From Candidatus Omnitrophota bacterium (lineage in GTDB: Bacteria; Ratteibacteria; UBA8468; B48-G9; JAFGKM01), in contig JAMWCA010000003.1 in the NCBI GenBank assembly GCA_023819545.1, positions 1 through 31,372 on the forward strand: 31,372 nt of DNA, written 5' to 3'. Under the pieces are notes generated by a model that worked only from the letters and a program-made list of their open reading frames with translations, was not told the origin of the DNA and made no database searches. Position 1 is the stretch's first letter. Each line of letters starts with the position of its first letter. A program made the position numbers and the translations under genes. This document shows, piece by piece, positions 15,813 through 23,478 of this stretch.

Positions 15813-15841
15813 ATTTTACAATAAAATGATATAATATTCAA
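15813..15841 (-). promoter_or_regulatory. Promoter of the PHP-ANTAR-PurF-like operon
   Basis: Minus-strand TTGAAT (15841-15836), 17 nt, TAAAAT (15818-15813). It overlaps the opposing thioredoxin promoter, so the two may compete for RNA polymerase. Confidence 0.55.
15827..15835 (+). promoter_or_regulatory. Extended -10 promoter of thioredoxin
   Basis: TGATATAAT forms a perfect extended -10 (TGnTATAAT). No good -35 is seen 17 nt upstream. The start would be about 12 nt before the ATG, leaving just room for AAAAGGAG. Confidence 0.55.
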
Positions 15842-15853
15842 AAAGGAGATAAA

Positions 15854-16177
15854 ATGGAAGACGTTTTGATTCTGAATATTGAAAATTTTGATGAGATAAT
15901 TAAAAATAATGAAAAAGTTGTTGTTGATTTTTGGGCAAGTTGGTGTATGCCGTGTAAAATAGTTGCTCCAGTATTTGAAAATCTTGCAAAAAAATATAAA
16001 GGTTCAATTGTTTTTGCAAAAGTAAATGTTGATGAAAATCCAGATATTGCTGCGAAGTTTGATATTATGTCAATTCCTAATTTTGTAATCTTTAAGAATG
16101 GGGAGAAAATTGGTCAGATTGTAGGAGCAATGCCAGAAAATGTTTTAGAAGAAAAAATATTAAATTGTTTTAAATAA
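15854..16177 (+). CDS. trxA: Thioredoxin (WCMPC active site)
   Basis: A 107-residue single-domain thioredoxin, the cytoplasmic dithiol reductant. It has the usual DFWASWCMPCK active site at about residues 27-37, the cis-proline loop MSIPNFVIFKNG, and the closing GAMPENVLEEKI helix. The active site is CMPC in place of the common CGPC, a change in the inter-cysteine pair that normally tunes redox potential. AAAAGGAG sits 6 nt before the ATG. It is a single gene whose stop directly abuts the stop of the convergent gmk. Confidence 0.95.
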   Translation: MEDVLILNIENFDEIIKNNEKVVVDFWASWCMPCKIVAPVFENLAKKYKGSIVFAKVNVDENPDIAAKFDIMSIPNFVIFKNGEKIGQIVGAMPENVLEEKILNCFK

Positions 16178-16735
16178 TCAGTTATTCAAAATTATTTCTT
16201 TAATTCTCTCAACTGTTTTTTCAATATCTTTGTTTATCAATCTAATATCATAAAATTCTAATAATATTTTTCTTTCCTGTTTTGATATTGATAATCTTTT
16301 CTGAATTTCTTCTTCTTTCATATCTTTTCTTTCTCTCATTCTCCTTTCTTGTTCTTTTAGCGATGGAGGGAGGATTCCAATCAACAACACCTTATTGTTA
16401 TATCTATCTTTAATTTTTAATCCACCCTGCGTATCAATTACAAGAAGCATTTTTTTATTTTTTTTTAAATTTTCTTCTATTTCTTTCTTTGGTGTCCCAT
16501 AATAATTACCATATACAATTGACCATTCAGCAAATTGATCATTTTTAATCATTTTTTTGAAGATTTTTTTACTTACAAAGTTATAATCAACACCTTTTAT
16601 TTCGCTTTTTCTTGGTTTTCTTGTAGTATATGTTGTAATTATCTCAATATCTTTTAATTGATTTTTTAGTAATTTTTGTATTGTAGTTTTACCTGTTCCT
16701 GAGGGAGCAGAAAGAACAAATATTAAATGTTTCAT
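16178..16735 (-). CDS. gmk: Guanylate kinase
   Basis: 185 residues, slightly shorter than the usual ~205. The P-loop is APSGTGKTT (10-18); the GMP-binding region shows TTRKPRKSEIKGVDYNFVS and EWSIVYGNYYGTP; the lid and late core contain DTQGGLKIK (DVQGA in most members) and ILPPSLKEQERRMRER. It phosphorylates GMP to GDP with ATP in the cytoplasm. The ATG follows immediately after the TAA of the TPR gene, so it is the last gene of the ABC-ABC-TPR-gmk run. Confidence 0.93.
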   Translation of the reverse strand: MKHLIFVLSAPSGTGKTTIQKLLKNQLKDIEIITTYTTRKPRKSEIKGVDYNFVSKKIFKKMIKNDQFAEWSIVYGNYYGTPKKEIEENLKKNKKMLLVIDTQGGLKIKDRYNNKVLLIGILPPSLKEQERRMRERKDMKEEEIQKRLSISKQERKILLEFYDIRLINKDIEKTVERIKEIILNN

Positions 16736-17665
16736 TTATGGTGTAAATTTTCCTGTAGTTTTTAATAAATGAATTGCTCTTTCAGCAACAGTTTGAAAAG
16801 ATGTATTTAATAGTTTTTCCCATTGTTTTATTGCAAGGTCAATCTGTCCATTTTTTTCATAAGCGTGAGCCAAAACATCATCAACAAATTCAGGATGTGG
16901 AAATCTAATCGCTTTTTCAAGATATCTAACAGCATTGGGATAATCTTTCCCTTTATGGTAATAAGTCCATCCGAGTTCAAAATAAAGGTCATATCTATCT
17001 TTGTTATAAGCAATACCCTTCTTAAGGAAAGAAACACCGTTACTATACCAGTAAAGCATTTCCATCGGAATATTTATAAAACTTTTTACAAGATTATATA
17101 TTTCTTTATCTTCTATTTTTTCTTTCAAATTATCTATCTCAATAAAGCAACTATTTATGAAATTTAAATACTCATTAATCTTTTCTTCCGTCTTGACATA
17201 ATCCCTTGCTAAACCCTCAATTAATTCTCTTATTTCATTTTTAATCTTAATAATTACTTCTTTTTCTTTTTTATTTTCTAATTTAGATAACTTCTTTTCA
17301 ATTTCCTCTTCAAGAGAATTTGTCCTTGCACGAACAGTTGCAAAAATGTTATAAGCCATATGCCATCCACCGACTGCCCAAACAACTATATATGTTGGCT
17401 GGAGCCAAGCAATTGCTTCAAGTAAAGGTAACATTTTATAATGTTGACCAGAATGCCAGTAATTTTCTATATTCAACCATAAAAGGTCTGCTGCTAGTCC
17501 TTTAAAACCGCTCAATATTAAACTACCAGCTATTTGCCCAGGCATCAATAAAATAGAACTTTCAAGATTTTCAACTTGTTTAGAATAATCAATACTTACC
17601 TGTAAAAATCCGATTGGCACTAAAAGTAAAATTGCAATAAATAATCTGATCCAGTTTCTTTTCAT
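16736..17665 (-). CDS. Membrane-anchored tetratricopeptide-repeat protein
   Basis: 309 residues. A single N-terminal hydrophobic helix (about 7-25) anchors the protein; a conserved-looking region follows (GFKGLAADLLWLNIENYWHSGQ, LQPTYIVVWAVGGWHMAYNI in outline), then a charged coiled coil (about 115-190) and two or three TPR units near the C-terminus (YDLYFELGWTYYHKGKDYPNAVRYLEKAI, DDVLAHAYEKNGQIDLAIKQWEKLL in part). TPRs bind partner proteins. Its start overlaps the ABC permease stop by 4 bases, so it is probably a partner of that transporter. I do not know the specific role. Confidence 0.78.
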   Translation of the reverse strand: MKRNWIRLFIAILLLVPIGFLQVSIDYSKQVENLESSILLMPGQIAGSLILSGFKGLAADLLWLNIENYWHSGQHYKMLPLLEAIAWLQPTYIVVWAVGGWHMAYNIFATVRARTNSLEEEIEKKLSKLENKKEKEVIIKIKNEIRELIEGLARDYVKTEEKINEYLNFINSCFIEIDNLKEKIEDKEIYNLVKSFINIPMEMLYWYSNGVSFLKKGIAYNKDRYDLYFELGWTYYHKGKDYPNAVRYLEKAIRFPHPEFVDDVLAHAYEKNGQIDLAIKQWEKLLNTSFQTVAERAIHLLKTTGKFTP

Positions 17666-18426
17666 ATTTCCCTCTTTTGAATGAAATAAGAACCAATTAA
17701 TAGAATAACTGCAAGATATAATATACCATAAATACCTGTTTTAAAAACATATTGCCAACTTACATCAATTCCAACAACAACCTTATCTCTTATATTAAAA
17801 TTTTCATAATTTGGAACAACAGTATACAGAACTTTCCATAGGCCTTTTAAAATTAAATTTTCTGTTCTATCTGCAAGTTGATTACCATATGAAGTTAAAT
17901 GACCAACTATATATAAGAAAAATGAAAAAATAACATTGAAAGCATCTGAAGCAAAGGTTGCAACTGTAAGTGTAATTGAACCAATCAGAATAAGTTCAAT
18001 AAATATTAGTAATAATGTTTTAAATACTTGTATATCAGGAGGACTTTTTTTGAAAATTAATAATCCTATAAAAAAAAGAGACATAAGTATAAAATTCAAA
18101 AGTAAAATTAAAATAGTCCCAAAAAGTTTTCCAATAAAAAAATTCTGTCTTGTTATAGGTTTTGAAAATAAAGTATAGATAGTTCTTTTTTCAATTTCAT
18201 TTGAAATTGCTGTAAGTGAAATAAAAATTGCAATTAAAGCACCAAAAAATTCTATTCCTGAAAAACTAACATCCTTAATCATTTTTAATTCTTCTTCTGC
18301 TGTTAAAAAAGAAAATGCTTTAGATGCTCCAATTACAACGAATGCAACAACAAGTAATATATATAAAGTTTTTTTCCTTAGTGACTCTTTAAAAGTGTTT
18401 AATCCGATAAGCCATGCCTTTTTCAT
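17662..18426 (-). CDS. ABC-2 type transporter permease
   Basis: A 254-residue permease with about six membrane helices and the pattern of NosY/ABC-2 exporters: an N-terminal KKAWLIGLNTFKESLRKKTLY amphipathic start, then helix pairs, with ISNEIEKRTIYTLFSKPITRQNFFIGKLFG as the cytoplasmic coupling segment. It works with the ATPase encoded just upstream; both ends overlap neighbours by 4 bases (ATGA), implying equimolar translation. The substrate cannot be inferred. Confidence 0.9.
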   Translation of the reverse strand: MKKAWLIGLNTFKESLRKKTLYILLVVAFVVIGASKAFSFLTAEEELKMIKDVSFSGIEFFGALIAIFISLTAISNEIEKRTIYTLFSKPITRQNFFIGKLFGTILILLLNFILMSLFFIGLLIFKKSPPDIQVFKTLLLIFIELILIGSITLTVATFASDAFNVIFSFFLYIVGHLTSYGNQLADRTENLILKGLWKVLYTVVPNYENFNIRDKVVVGIDVSWQYVFKTGIYGILYLAVILLIGSYFIQKREI

Positions 18427-19178
18427 TTTTTTTCTCCTTTTTGATCAAATTCCTGTATAGTTTTCACAAACAAATCTTCAAGTCCTTCTGCCTTATATTT
18501 TTGTATTAATTCATCAAGTTTTCCTGTTGCAAGCAAATAACCTCTATGAAATATTGTAATTCTATCACAAACTCTTTCAACCTCTGAAAGGAAATGGCTT
18601 GATAAGAGAATTGTTTTCCCTTCCTTCTTTAATTGTATTAATAAATCTCTTGTTTCAATACATCCAATAGGGTCAAGTCCAGTTGTGGGTTCGTCAAGAA
18701 TTAAAATTTTAGGGTCATTTATCAAACTTGCTGCAAGACCAATTCTTTCAAGCATACCTTTAGAATAATGTTTTAAAGCAAGTTTTTTAACTTCATGAAG
18801 TTTGACAAGAAACAAAAGTTTTTCAATTCTTTTATTTATAATTTTATCAGGAATTTCAAAAAGTTTTCCATAAAATTTTAGAAGTTCTGGACCGGTAAGA
18901 TAATCATAGTAATAAGGATTTTCTGGCAAAAAACCAACATTTTTTTTCATCTCTATATCAAATTGGTTTTTTCCAAGTATACTTATTTCTCCTGAAGTAG
19001 GATATAAAATTCCAAGCAAAAGTTTTAAACATGTTGTTTTTCCAGAACCATTAGGACCAAGTATTCCATAAATTTCTCCTTCTTCAACATTAAAAGAAAC
19101 ATTCTCAAGACCTATAACTACTTTATTCCTCCCAATATAATAATATTTTGTCAATTCTTTTATTTCTATTACACTCAT
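18423..19178 (-). CDS. ABC transporter ATP-binding protein
   Basis: A 251-residue ABC ATPase of the CcmA/NosF/NatA type with all motifs intact: Walker A GPNGSGKTT (41-49), Q-loop near VGFLPENPYYY, signature YSKGMLERIGLAASL, Walker B KILILDEPTTGLDP, and switch His in LLSSHFLSEVE. It energises the ABC-2 permease. Walker B is followed by the D-loop as expected. The ATG is 4 nt after AAGGAGG, but that site is the 3' arm of a hairpin (see 19183-19199). Confidence 0.95.
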   Translation of the reverse strand: MSVIEIKELTKYYYIGRNKVVIGLENVSFNVEEGEIYGILGPNGSGKTTCLKLLLGILYPTSGEISILGKNQFDIEMKKNVGFLPENPYYYDYLTGPELLKFYGKLFEIPDKIINKRIEKLLFLVKLHEVKKLALKHYSKGMLERIGLAASLINDPKILILDEPTTGLDPIGCIETRDLLIQLKKEGKTILLSSHFLSEVERVCDRITIFHRGYLLATGKLDELIQKYKAEGLEDLFVKTIQEFDQKGEKK

Positions 19179-19182
19179 TTTG

Positions 19183-19199
19183 CCTCCTTTATAAGGAAG
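19183..19199 (-). promoter_or_regulatory. Hairpin that masks the ABC ATPase ribosome-binding site
   Basis: In the minus-strand RNA, CUUCCUU pairs with AAGGAGG across a 3-nt AUA loop: 7 pairs including one G-U. The 3' arm is the complete Shine-Dalgarno, 4 nt before the AUG. With the predicted start near 19204, the leader is little more than this hairpin. It could act as a translational switch, such as a small RNA thermometer. Confidence 0.5.
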
Positions 19200-19210
19200 T
19201 TAATAAAAAT

Positions 19211-19219
19211 ATTATATCA
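19211..19219 (-). promoter_or_regulatory. Extended -10 promoter of the ABC-TPR-gmk operon
   Basis: Minus-strand TGATATAAT is a perfect extended -10 and identical to that of thioredoxin. The sequence 17 nt upstream is not a good -35. Confidence 0.5.
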
Positions 19220-19230
19220 TTAAAAAGAAA

Positions 19231-20016
19231 TTATAAAAAGTCAGCATAAATTTTATCAAAGATATAAAGTAACACTTTCCCTTTTTCTCCAAGTTTTAAA
19301 GTTTCAATTTTTAATTTATTGTAAATATCTTTTAATTTTAACCTTAATTTATTTATATCTCCTTCTCTGTCTTCTATATCGTCTCTTATTTGAAAAGCAA
19401 TTCCAAAATTTTTTGCTATTTTTTCAATCAATTCCTTTTTTTCTTTTTCTATCTCTTTGAAATAAAATGGAACTTTAAAACAGATTTCAAAAAGTTTTCC
19501 TGTTTTTAAATAGTCAATTTTTCTTTTTTCTTTCTCATTAATCTTTTTTCCTTTATAAATCAAATCAAGAACCTGCCCTCCTGCCATTCCTTTATGACCT
19601 ATTACTTTGGCAATATCTCTTAATAATATTAGATTTCCACTTTCTGCAATAAGTTGAAATCCATAGGTCAAAAGAGTATCTCCTACAAGAATAGCAATCC
19701 CTTCACCAAATTTTTTATGACATGTAGGTAGTCCCCTCCTATAATCATCATTATCCATAGAAGGAAGGTCATCATGAACAAGAGAAAAGTTATGTATAAG
19801 TTCTATTCCACCTGCAACTGGTAAAATTTTTTTTCTATTAATTTCAAAAATCTCACTTACACATAAAACCAAAATCGGTCTTAATCTTTTTCCTTTTGAA
19901 AAAACGACATATCTTATTGCTTCACTTAAAATTTCAGGACTCTCTTTATCTTTCGGTAATTTTTTATCTAAATAATCTTCTATTTCTTCTTTCCAAATTT
20001 TAATTTTATTTTCCAT
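19231..20016 (-). CDS. ispA: Short-form geranyl/farnesyl diphosphate synthase
   Basis: 261 residues, about 30 fewer than typical IspA. Both aspartate-rich motifs are present: DDLPSMDNDD (82-91, with the short two-residue insert of bacterial farnesyl synthases) and DDIED (212-216), plus GKRLRP (42-47). It condenses isopentenyl diphosphate with allylic diphosphates. After the second motif the sequence goes directly to a charged helix: the usual GK-xxxD-xxxxKxTYP loop, which closes over the substrate, is missing. It may be trimmed but active, or altered. The start overlaps the alanine racemase end by 11 bases. The lipid made could feed undecaprenyl phosphate for the WecA-like enzyme of the same operon. 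Confidence 0.85.
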   Translation of the reverse strand: MENKIKIWKEEIEDYLDKKLPKDKESPEILSEAIRYVVFSKGKRLRPILVLCVSEIFEINRKKILPVAGGIELIHNFSLVHDDLPSMDNDDYRRGLPTCHKKFGEGIAILVGDTLLTYGFQLIAESGNLILLRDIAKVIGHKGMAGGQVLDLIYKGKKINEKEKRKIDYLKTGKLFEICFKVPFYFKEIEKEKKELIEKIAKNFGIAFQIRDDIEDREGDINKLRLKLKDIYNKLKIETLKLGEKGKVLLYIFDKIYADFL

Positions 20017-21109
20017 TTATATAAATTTTTTTCACTCTTTTACTACCAAAACCACATAATATTTCTTGAGGCACCGAACTACTTATTTCTGCCATAGTTT
20101 CAATTTCAAAATTATCCCCAAAAATTTCTACTACATCTCCTATTTTAACATTTTTCCCAGTTACATCTAATAGTGTTTGATCCATACAAATATTACCAAT
20201 TATTTTAACTTTTTCTCCGTTCAATTTTAACCAAAACTTATTAGAAAGACATCTTCTCAAACCATCACCATATCCAATGTTACAAGTTGCAACTTTTGTT
20301 TTTCTCTTTGTAGTAAAAGATAATCCATAACTTAAAGGAGTTGACTTTTCAACATCTTTAATAAAAGCTACTCTTGTAAATCCTCTTATAGCACAATCAA
20401 ATTTAATTTTATTAGCAAGGTATTTCGCAGGATAGACACCTAAGATTAAAAGTCCAATTCTAACCATATCAAAATTTTTATAACTTTCTGGTAAGTTCAG
20501 AATTGCACCTGAATTTGCAATATGTTTTATTGGAATTTTGCAAATTTTTTTTATCTTATTAATTATTTTGTTAAAAATATTCAACTGATGATTTGCATAA
20601 GTTTTATCTTTCCATTCAGAAGTTGCAAAATGAGAAAAAATTCCTTCTATTTCTATCCCTTTAAATTTAATAATTTTTTCAATAAATGGAATGATTTCAT
20701 TTTCTCTAAAACCAATTCTGCCTAAACCTGTATCAATTTTTATATGAACAAATGCTTTTTTCTGAAATTTTGTAGAAATTTTTTCTATTTTTTGAAAAAT
20801 TTCATCATTACATAAAGTTATTCTTATGTTATTCAAAATGCATTGTTCAACTTCTTCTGGAAAAATGCTGCTCATGATAAGAATAGGTTTTTTTATCTTT
20901 AATTCTTTTAATTCTAATGCTTCATCAAGGCAAGCAACACCATAAAAATCAACAAGGTCATCTATCTTTTCTGCAATATTTTTTATCCCCATTCCATAAA
21001 GGTCACATTTAACACTTGCAAGAAATTTTTTCCCTGTTAAATTCTTAATTTTTAAAATATTTTTTCTTATTTTTTCAATATCCACTTCAATCCAAGTTCT
21101 CTGTCCCAT
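20006..21109 (-). CDS. alr: Alanine racemase
   Basis: 367 residues with the fold-III PLP barrel: K34 in ASVKCDLYGMG is the expected PLP lysine (VKANAYGHG in most members), followed by the FVHIKIDTGLGRIGF strand, PLSYGLSFTTKRKTKVATCNIGYGDG with the SYG region, and NICMDQTLLDVTG near the C-terminus. It supplies D-alanine for peptidoglycan. The ATG at 21109 is chosen because AAGGA lies 8 nt upstream; the frame extends to a TTG at 21115 that is too close to that site. It overlaps pyrF by 23 bases and ispA by 11, so translation is coupled across the operon. Confidence 0.92.
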   Translation of the reverse strand: MGQRTWIEVDIEKIRKNILKIKNLTGKKFLASVKCDLYGMGIKNIAEKIDDLVDFYGVACLDEALELKELKIKKPILIMSSIFPEEVEQCILNNIRITLCNDEIFQKIEKISTKFQKKAFVHIKIDTGLGRIGFRENEIIPFIEKIIKFKGIEIEGIFSHFATSEWKDKTYANHQLNIFNKIINKIKKICKIPIKHIANSGAILNLPESYKNFDMVRIGLLILGVYPAKYLANKIKFDCAIRGFTRVAFIKDVEKSTPLSYGLSFTTKRKTKVATCNIGYGDGLRRCLSNKFWLKLNGEKVKIIGNICMDQTLLDVTGKNVKIGDVVEIFGDNFEIETMAEISSSVPQEILCGFGSKRVKKIYINGK

Positions 21110-21797
21110 CTTCAATTTCCTTTAATATTTTCTCTACTACTTTTTCTGGTTCTAAATTTTCATAAATAGGTCTTCCTACAACAACAAAATCTGCTCCTTT
21201 TTTTATTGCTTCTTTTGGTGTTATAATTCTTTTTTGATCATCTTTTTTATTTTTTTCATCTATTCTTACTCCAGGAACAATTATAAGAAAAGGTGGATTA
21301 TATTTTGTTCTAATCATTTCAATCTCTTCTCCTGAACAAACAACTCCATCTATCCCCCAGTTGTAACCATAATCAACAAGTTTTTCAACAAGTTTATCAA
21401 TTTTTGTATTTATATTTAAAAAACTAATGTCTTTTTCAGTAAATGATGTTAAAATAGTTACTCCTATAATTTTTGTTTTAGTTTTTAATTTTTGTTTTGT
21501 TTCAACTATACTTTTTATTACCTGTTCTCCTGCTATTAAATGAACTGTAAACATATCTATTTCTTCCTCAAATATAATCTCTGATATTTTTCTGACAGTA
21601 TTAGGAATATCAAAAAATTTAAAATCAAGAAAGATTTTTTTTCCTTGTTTTTTTAATTTTTTTATGATTTCTTCTCCACAGACAAAATAAGGAATAATTC
21701 CAACTTTATAGTAATCTACTCTATTTCCCAATCTTTCAATCAAATTATATATTTTATTTTTATTTTTTAAATCAAGTGCTACTATTAGTTTTCCCAT
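21087..21797 (-). CDS. pyrF: Orotidine 5'-phosphate decarboxylase
   Basis: 236 residues. The catalytic DxKxxD motif is seen in FLDFKFFDIPNTV (about 57-69), preceded by LDLKNK at the N-terminus and followed by the phosphate-binding end PGVRI and VVGRPIYE. It makes UMP from OMP in pyrimidine synthesis. The ATG overlaps the end of the WecA-like gene by 13 bases, with GGAAG 4 nt upstream. No other pyr gene is in the window. Confidence 0.95.
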   Translation of the reverse strand: MGKLIVALDLKNKNKIYNLIERLGNRVDYYKVGIIPYFVCGEEIIKKLKKQGKKIFLDFKFFDIPNTVRKISEIIFEEEIDMFTVHLIAGEQVIKSIVETKQKLKTKTKIIGVTILTSFTEKDISFLNINTKIDKLVEKLVDYGYNWGIDGVVCSGEEIEMIRTKYNPPFLIIVPGVRIDEKNKKDDQKRIITPKEAIKKGADFVVVGRPIYENLEPEKVVEKILKEIEDGTENLD

Positions 21798-22858
21798 TTT
21801 CTTCCAAAAAATTCCAATATTGCAACTATTGTAAGGATTAAAATGACTACTAATAGAACTTCAATTCCACCATATATATTAAGATTTTTTAAAATTAGAG
21901 CGTTAATTCCGGTTGTGAGTGTTAAAAGATAAATAAATAAGATTGCTTGTTTCTGAGTCATTCCTATTGAAACAAGACGATGAGAAAGATGATTTGTATC
22001 TGCTTTAAATATTGAATATCCTCTTTTCAACCTGATTATAATAACAGATATAGTGTCAAAAAAAGGAACAGAAAAAACAATCAAAGGAATAAAAAGAGGC
22101 AGAAAATTTTTATTTTCTTCATATTTATAATATGTAAGAAGAATTGAAACAACTCCAAGAAAATAACCTAAAAAACTGCTTCCTACCTCCCCCATAAATA
22201 TTTTCGCAGGAGGAAAATTGTGAAAAAGAAAACCACAAACACTACCTAAAAAAACAGATAAAATTGTAGCAATAAATAACTGTTCCATTTCAAAAGCAAA
22301 AACAAATAAAATAAATCCTGTTATAGTTGCAACACCTGCTGAAAGACCATCCATATTATCAAGAAGATTAAAACAATTCATCATAAAGATAATCCATAGA
22401 CAGGTAATTAGGTAAGAAAGAAAAGTATTTGAGATAAAAAAAGTAATTCTTATTCCGGATAAGAAAATAATTGTGCTTGTGATAAACTGAAAAAATAATT
22501 TTTGAAGTGCTTTAAGTTCATAAGCATCATCTAATAATCCGAAGAAAATTACTATAATACCACATAAAACTATACTTAGTAATTTGGGAAAAATAGAGTA
22601 AATTCCTGGAATGTAATCTTTTATAAATTCTGGAACAAGATTATAATTCACAAATATAATTCCTATCGCAATAACAAGCAAAAAAGAGAAGGATATACCA
22701 AGTCCTCCGAGAAGAGGAGTTGGTTTTTTATGTATTTTCCTTTCTGAAGGAATAGCTAATATCCCTACTTTTTTAGCAATTCTACCAAATAATGAAGTTA
22801 AAAATAAAGATATTAAGAACGATATAAAAAAAAGAACTATGTAAAGATATTTCCACAT
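21785..22858 (-). CDS. Polyprenyl-phosphate GlcNAc-1-phosphate transferase (WecA/TagO/MraY superfamily)
   Basis: 357 residues with about ten membrane helices and the superfamily motifs on cytoplasmic loops: PTPLLGGLGI (about 47-56), NCFNLLDNMDGLSAG with the catalytic DNxDG, FPPAKIFMGEVGSSFLGY, and a late NHLSHRL in place of the usual HxHHRL histidine loop. The layout suits the WecA/TagO branch, which starts O-antigen, teichoic acid or exopolysaccharide on undecaprenyl phosphate, more than MraY, but the sugar is inferred. It leads the wecA-pyrF-alr-ispA operon behind a good promoter and GAGG site. Confidence 0.88.
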   Translation of the reverse strand: MWKYLYIVLFFISFLISLFLTSLFGRIAKKVGILAIPSERKIHKKPTPLLGGLGISFSFLLVIAIGIIFVNYNLVPEFIKDYIPGIYSIFPKLLSIVLCGIIVIFFGLLDDAYELKALQKLFFQFITSTIIFLSGIRITFFISNTFLSYLITCLWIIFMMNCFNLLDNMDGLSAGVATITGFILFVFAFEMEQLFIATILSVFLGSVCGFLFHNFPPAKIFMGEVGSSFLGYFLGVVSILLTYYKYEENKNFLPLFIPLIVFSVPFFDTISVIIIRLKRGYSIFKADTNHLSHRLVSIGMTQKQAILFIYLLTLTTGINALILKNLNIYGGIEVLLVVILILTIVAILEFFGRKWEN

Positions 22859-22882
22859 TTTTAAACCTCTTTCTTTTATTTA

Positions 22883-22911
22883 ATTCTATTTTATTTAAAC
22901 CTTAAAGTCAA
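22883..22911 (-). promoter_or_regulatory. Promoter of the wecA-like-pyrF-alr-ispA operon
   Basis: Minus-strand TTGACT (22911-22906), 17 nt, TAGAAT (22888-22883). It diverges from the purE promoters, whose first copy starts 6 nt away. Confidence 0.6.
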
Positions 22912-22916
22912 TGATA

Positions 22917-22974
22917 TTTTGTAAAAAATGATGTATAGTGTATAATTTTGTAAAAAATGATATATAGTGTATAA
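22917..22974 (+). repeat. Tandem 29-bp direct repeat upstream of purE
   Basis: Two head-to-tail 29-bp copies, 22917-22945 and 22946-22974, differ at one base (ATGATG versus ATGATA). Each copy is one complete promoter period, so the duplication copies a promoter rather than coding sequence. Confidence 0.95.
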
Positions 22975-22975
22975 T
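22919..22975 (+). promoter_or_regulatory. Duplicated purE promoter
   Basis: Each repeat copy carries TTGTAA, 16 nt and a perfect TATAAT: 22919-22924/22941-22946 and 22948-22953/22970-22975. The downstream copy would start transcription near 22982, leaving a leader of about 20 nt to the ATG at 23002. Confidence 0.65.
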
Positions 22976-23001
22976 TTAAAAAGATAAAAATGGAGAAGCA
23001 A

Positions 23002-23478
23002 ATGAAAATTGTTATAATTATGGGTTCAAAGGTAGATATTGATTGGGCAAAAAAAATAGAAAGCAAAATTAAAGAATTTGGAGTAGATGTTGATTTAAGG
23101 ATTTCTTCAGCTCACAAAACACCTATCAAAGTTTTAGAAATTATAAAAGAATATGAAAAGAAAGATGTAGTTTTTATTACGGTTGCGGGAAGAAGTAATG
23201 CATTGGGTGGATTTGTTGATGCTAATACAACCAAACCAGTTATTACTTGTCCACCTTATAGTGACAAGTTTTCTGGTTTTGATATTTTTTCAAGTTTAAG
23301 AATGCCTTCTGGAGTTGCCCCTTTAGTAATACTTGAACCAGAACAAGCAGCAATTGCAGCAATAAAAATTTTATCTATAAAATATACCGAATTAAGTTTA
23401 AAAATTAAAGAATTTCAGGAAAAAATGAGACAAGAAATAGAAAAACAGGATAAAGATTTAAAAAATGGGAAGTGTTAA
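23002..23478 (+). CDS. purE: 5-(carboxyamino)imidazole/AIR carboxylase family, archaeal-like PurE
   Basis: 158 residues. The N-terminus has VIIMGSKVDIDWAKKI, SSAHKTP, and the core AGRSNALGGFVDANTTKPVITCPPYSD. AGRSN-type cores are like those of class II PurE (direct CO2 carboxylation of AIR, as in animal PAICS and archaea) rather than the AGxAAHLPGM of bacterial class I mutases. This is a by-eye judgement. The C-terminal KIKEFQEKMRQEIE helix is normal. I prefer the ATG at 23002, which has GGAG 6 nt upstream, over the in-frame ATG at 22990. It overlaps purC by 14 bases. Confidence 0.88.
   Translation: MKIVIIMGSKVDIDWAKKIESKIKEFGVDVDLRISSAHKTPIKVLEIIKEYEKKDVVFITVAGRSNALGGFVDANTTKPVITCPPYSDKFSGFDIFSSLRMPSGVAPLVILEPEQAAIAAIKILSIKYTELSLKIKEFQEKMRQEIEKQDKDLKNGKC

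Noticed and set aside
15791..15841. Upstream TTG start for the PHP protein
   Set aside because: The TTG is the first part of a TTGAAT -35 box with a well-spaced TAAAAT.
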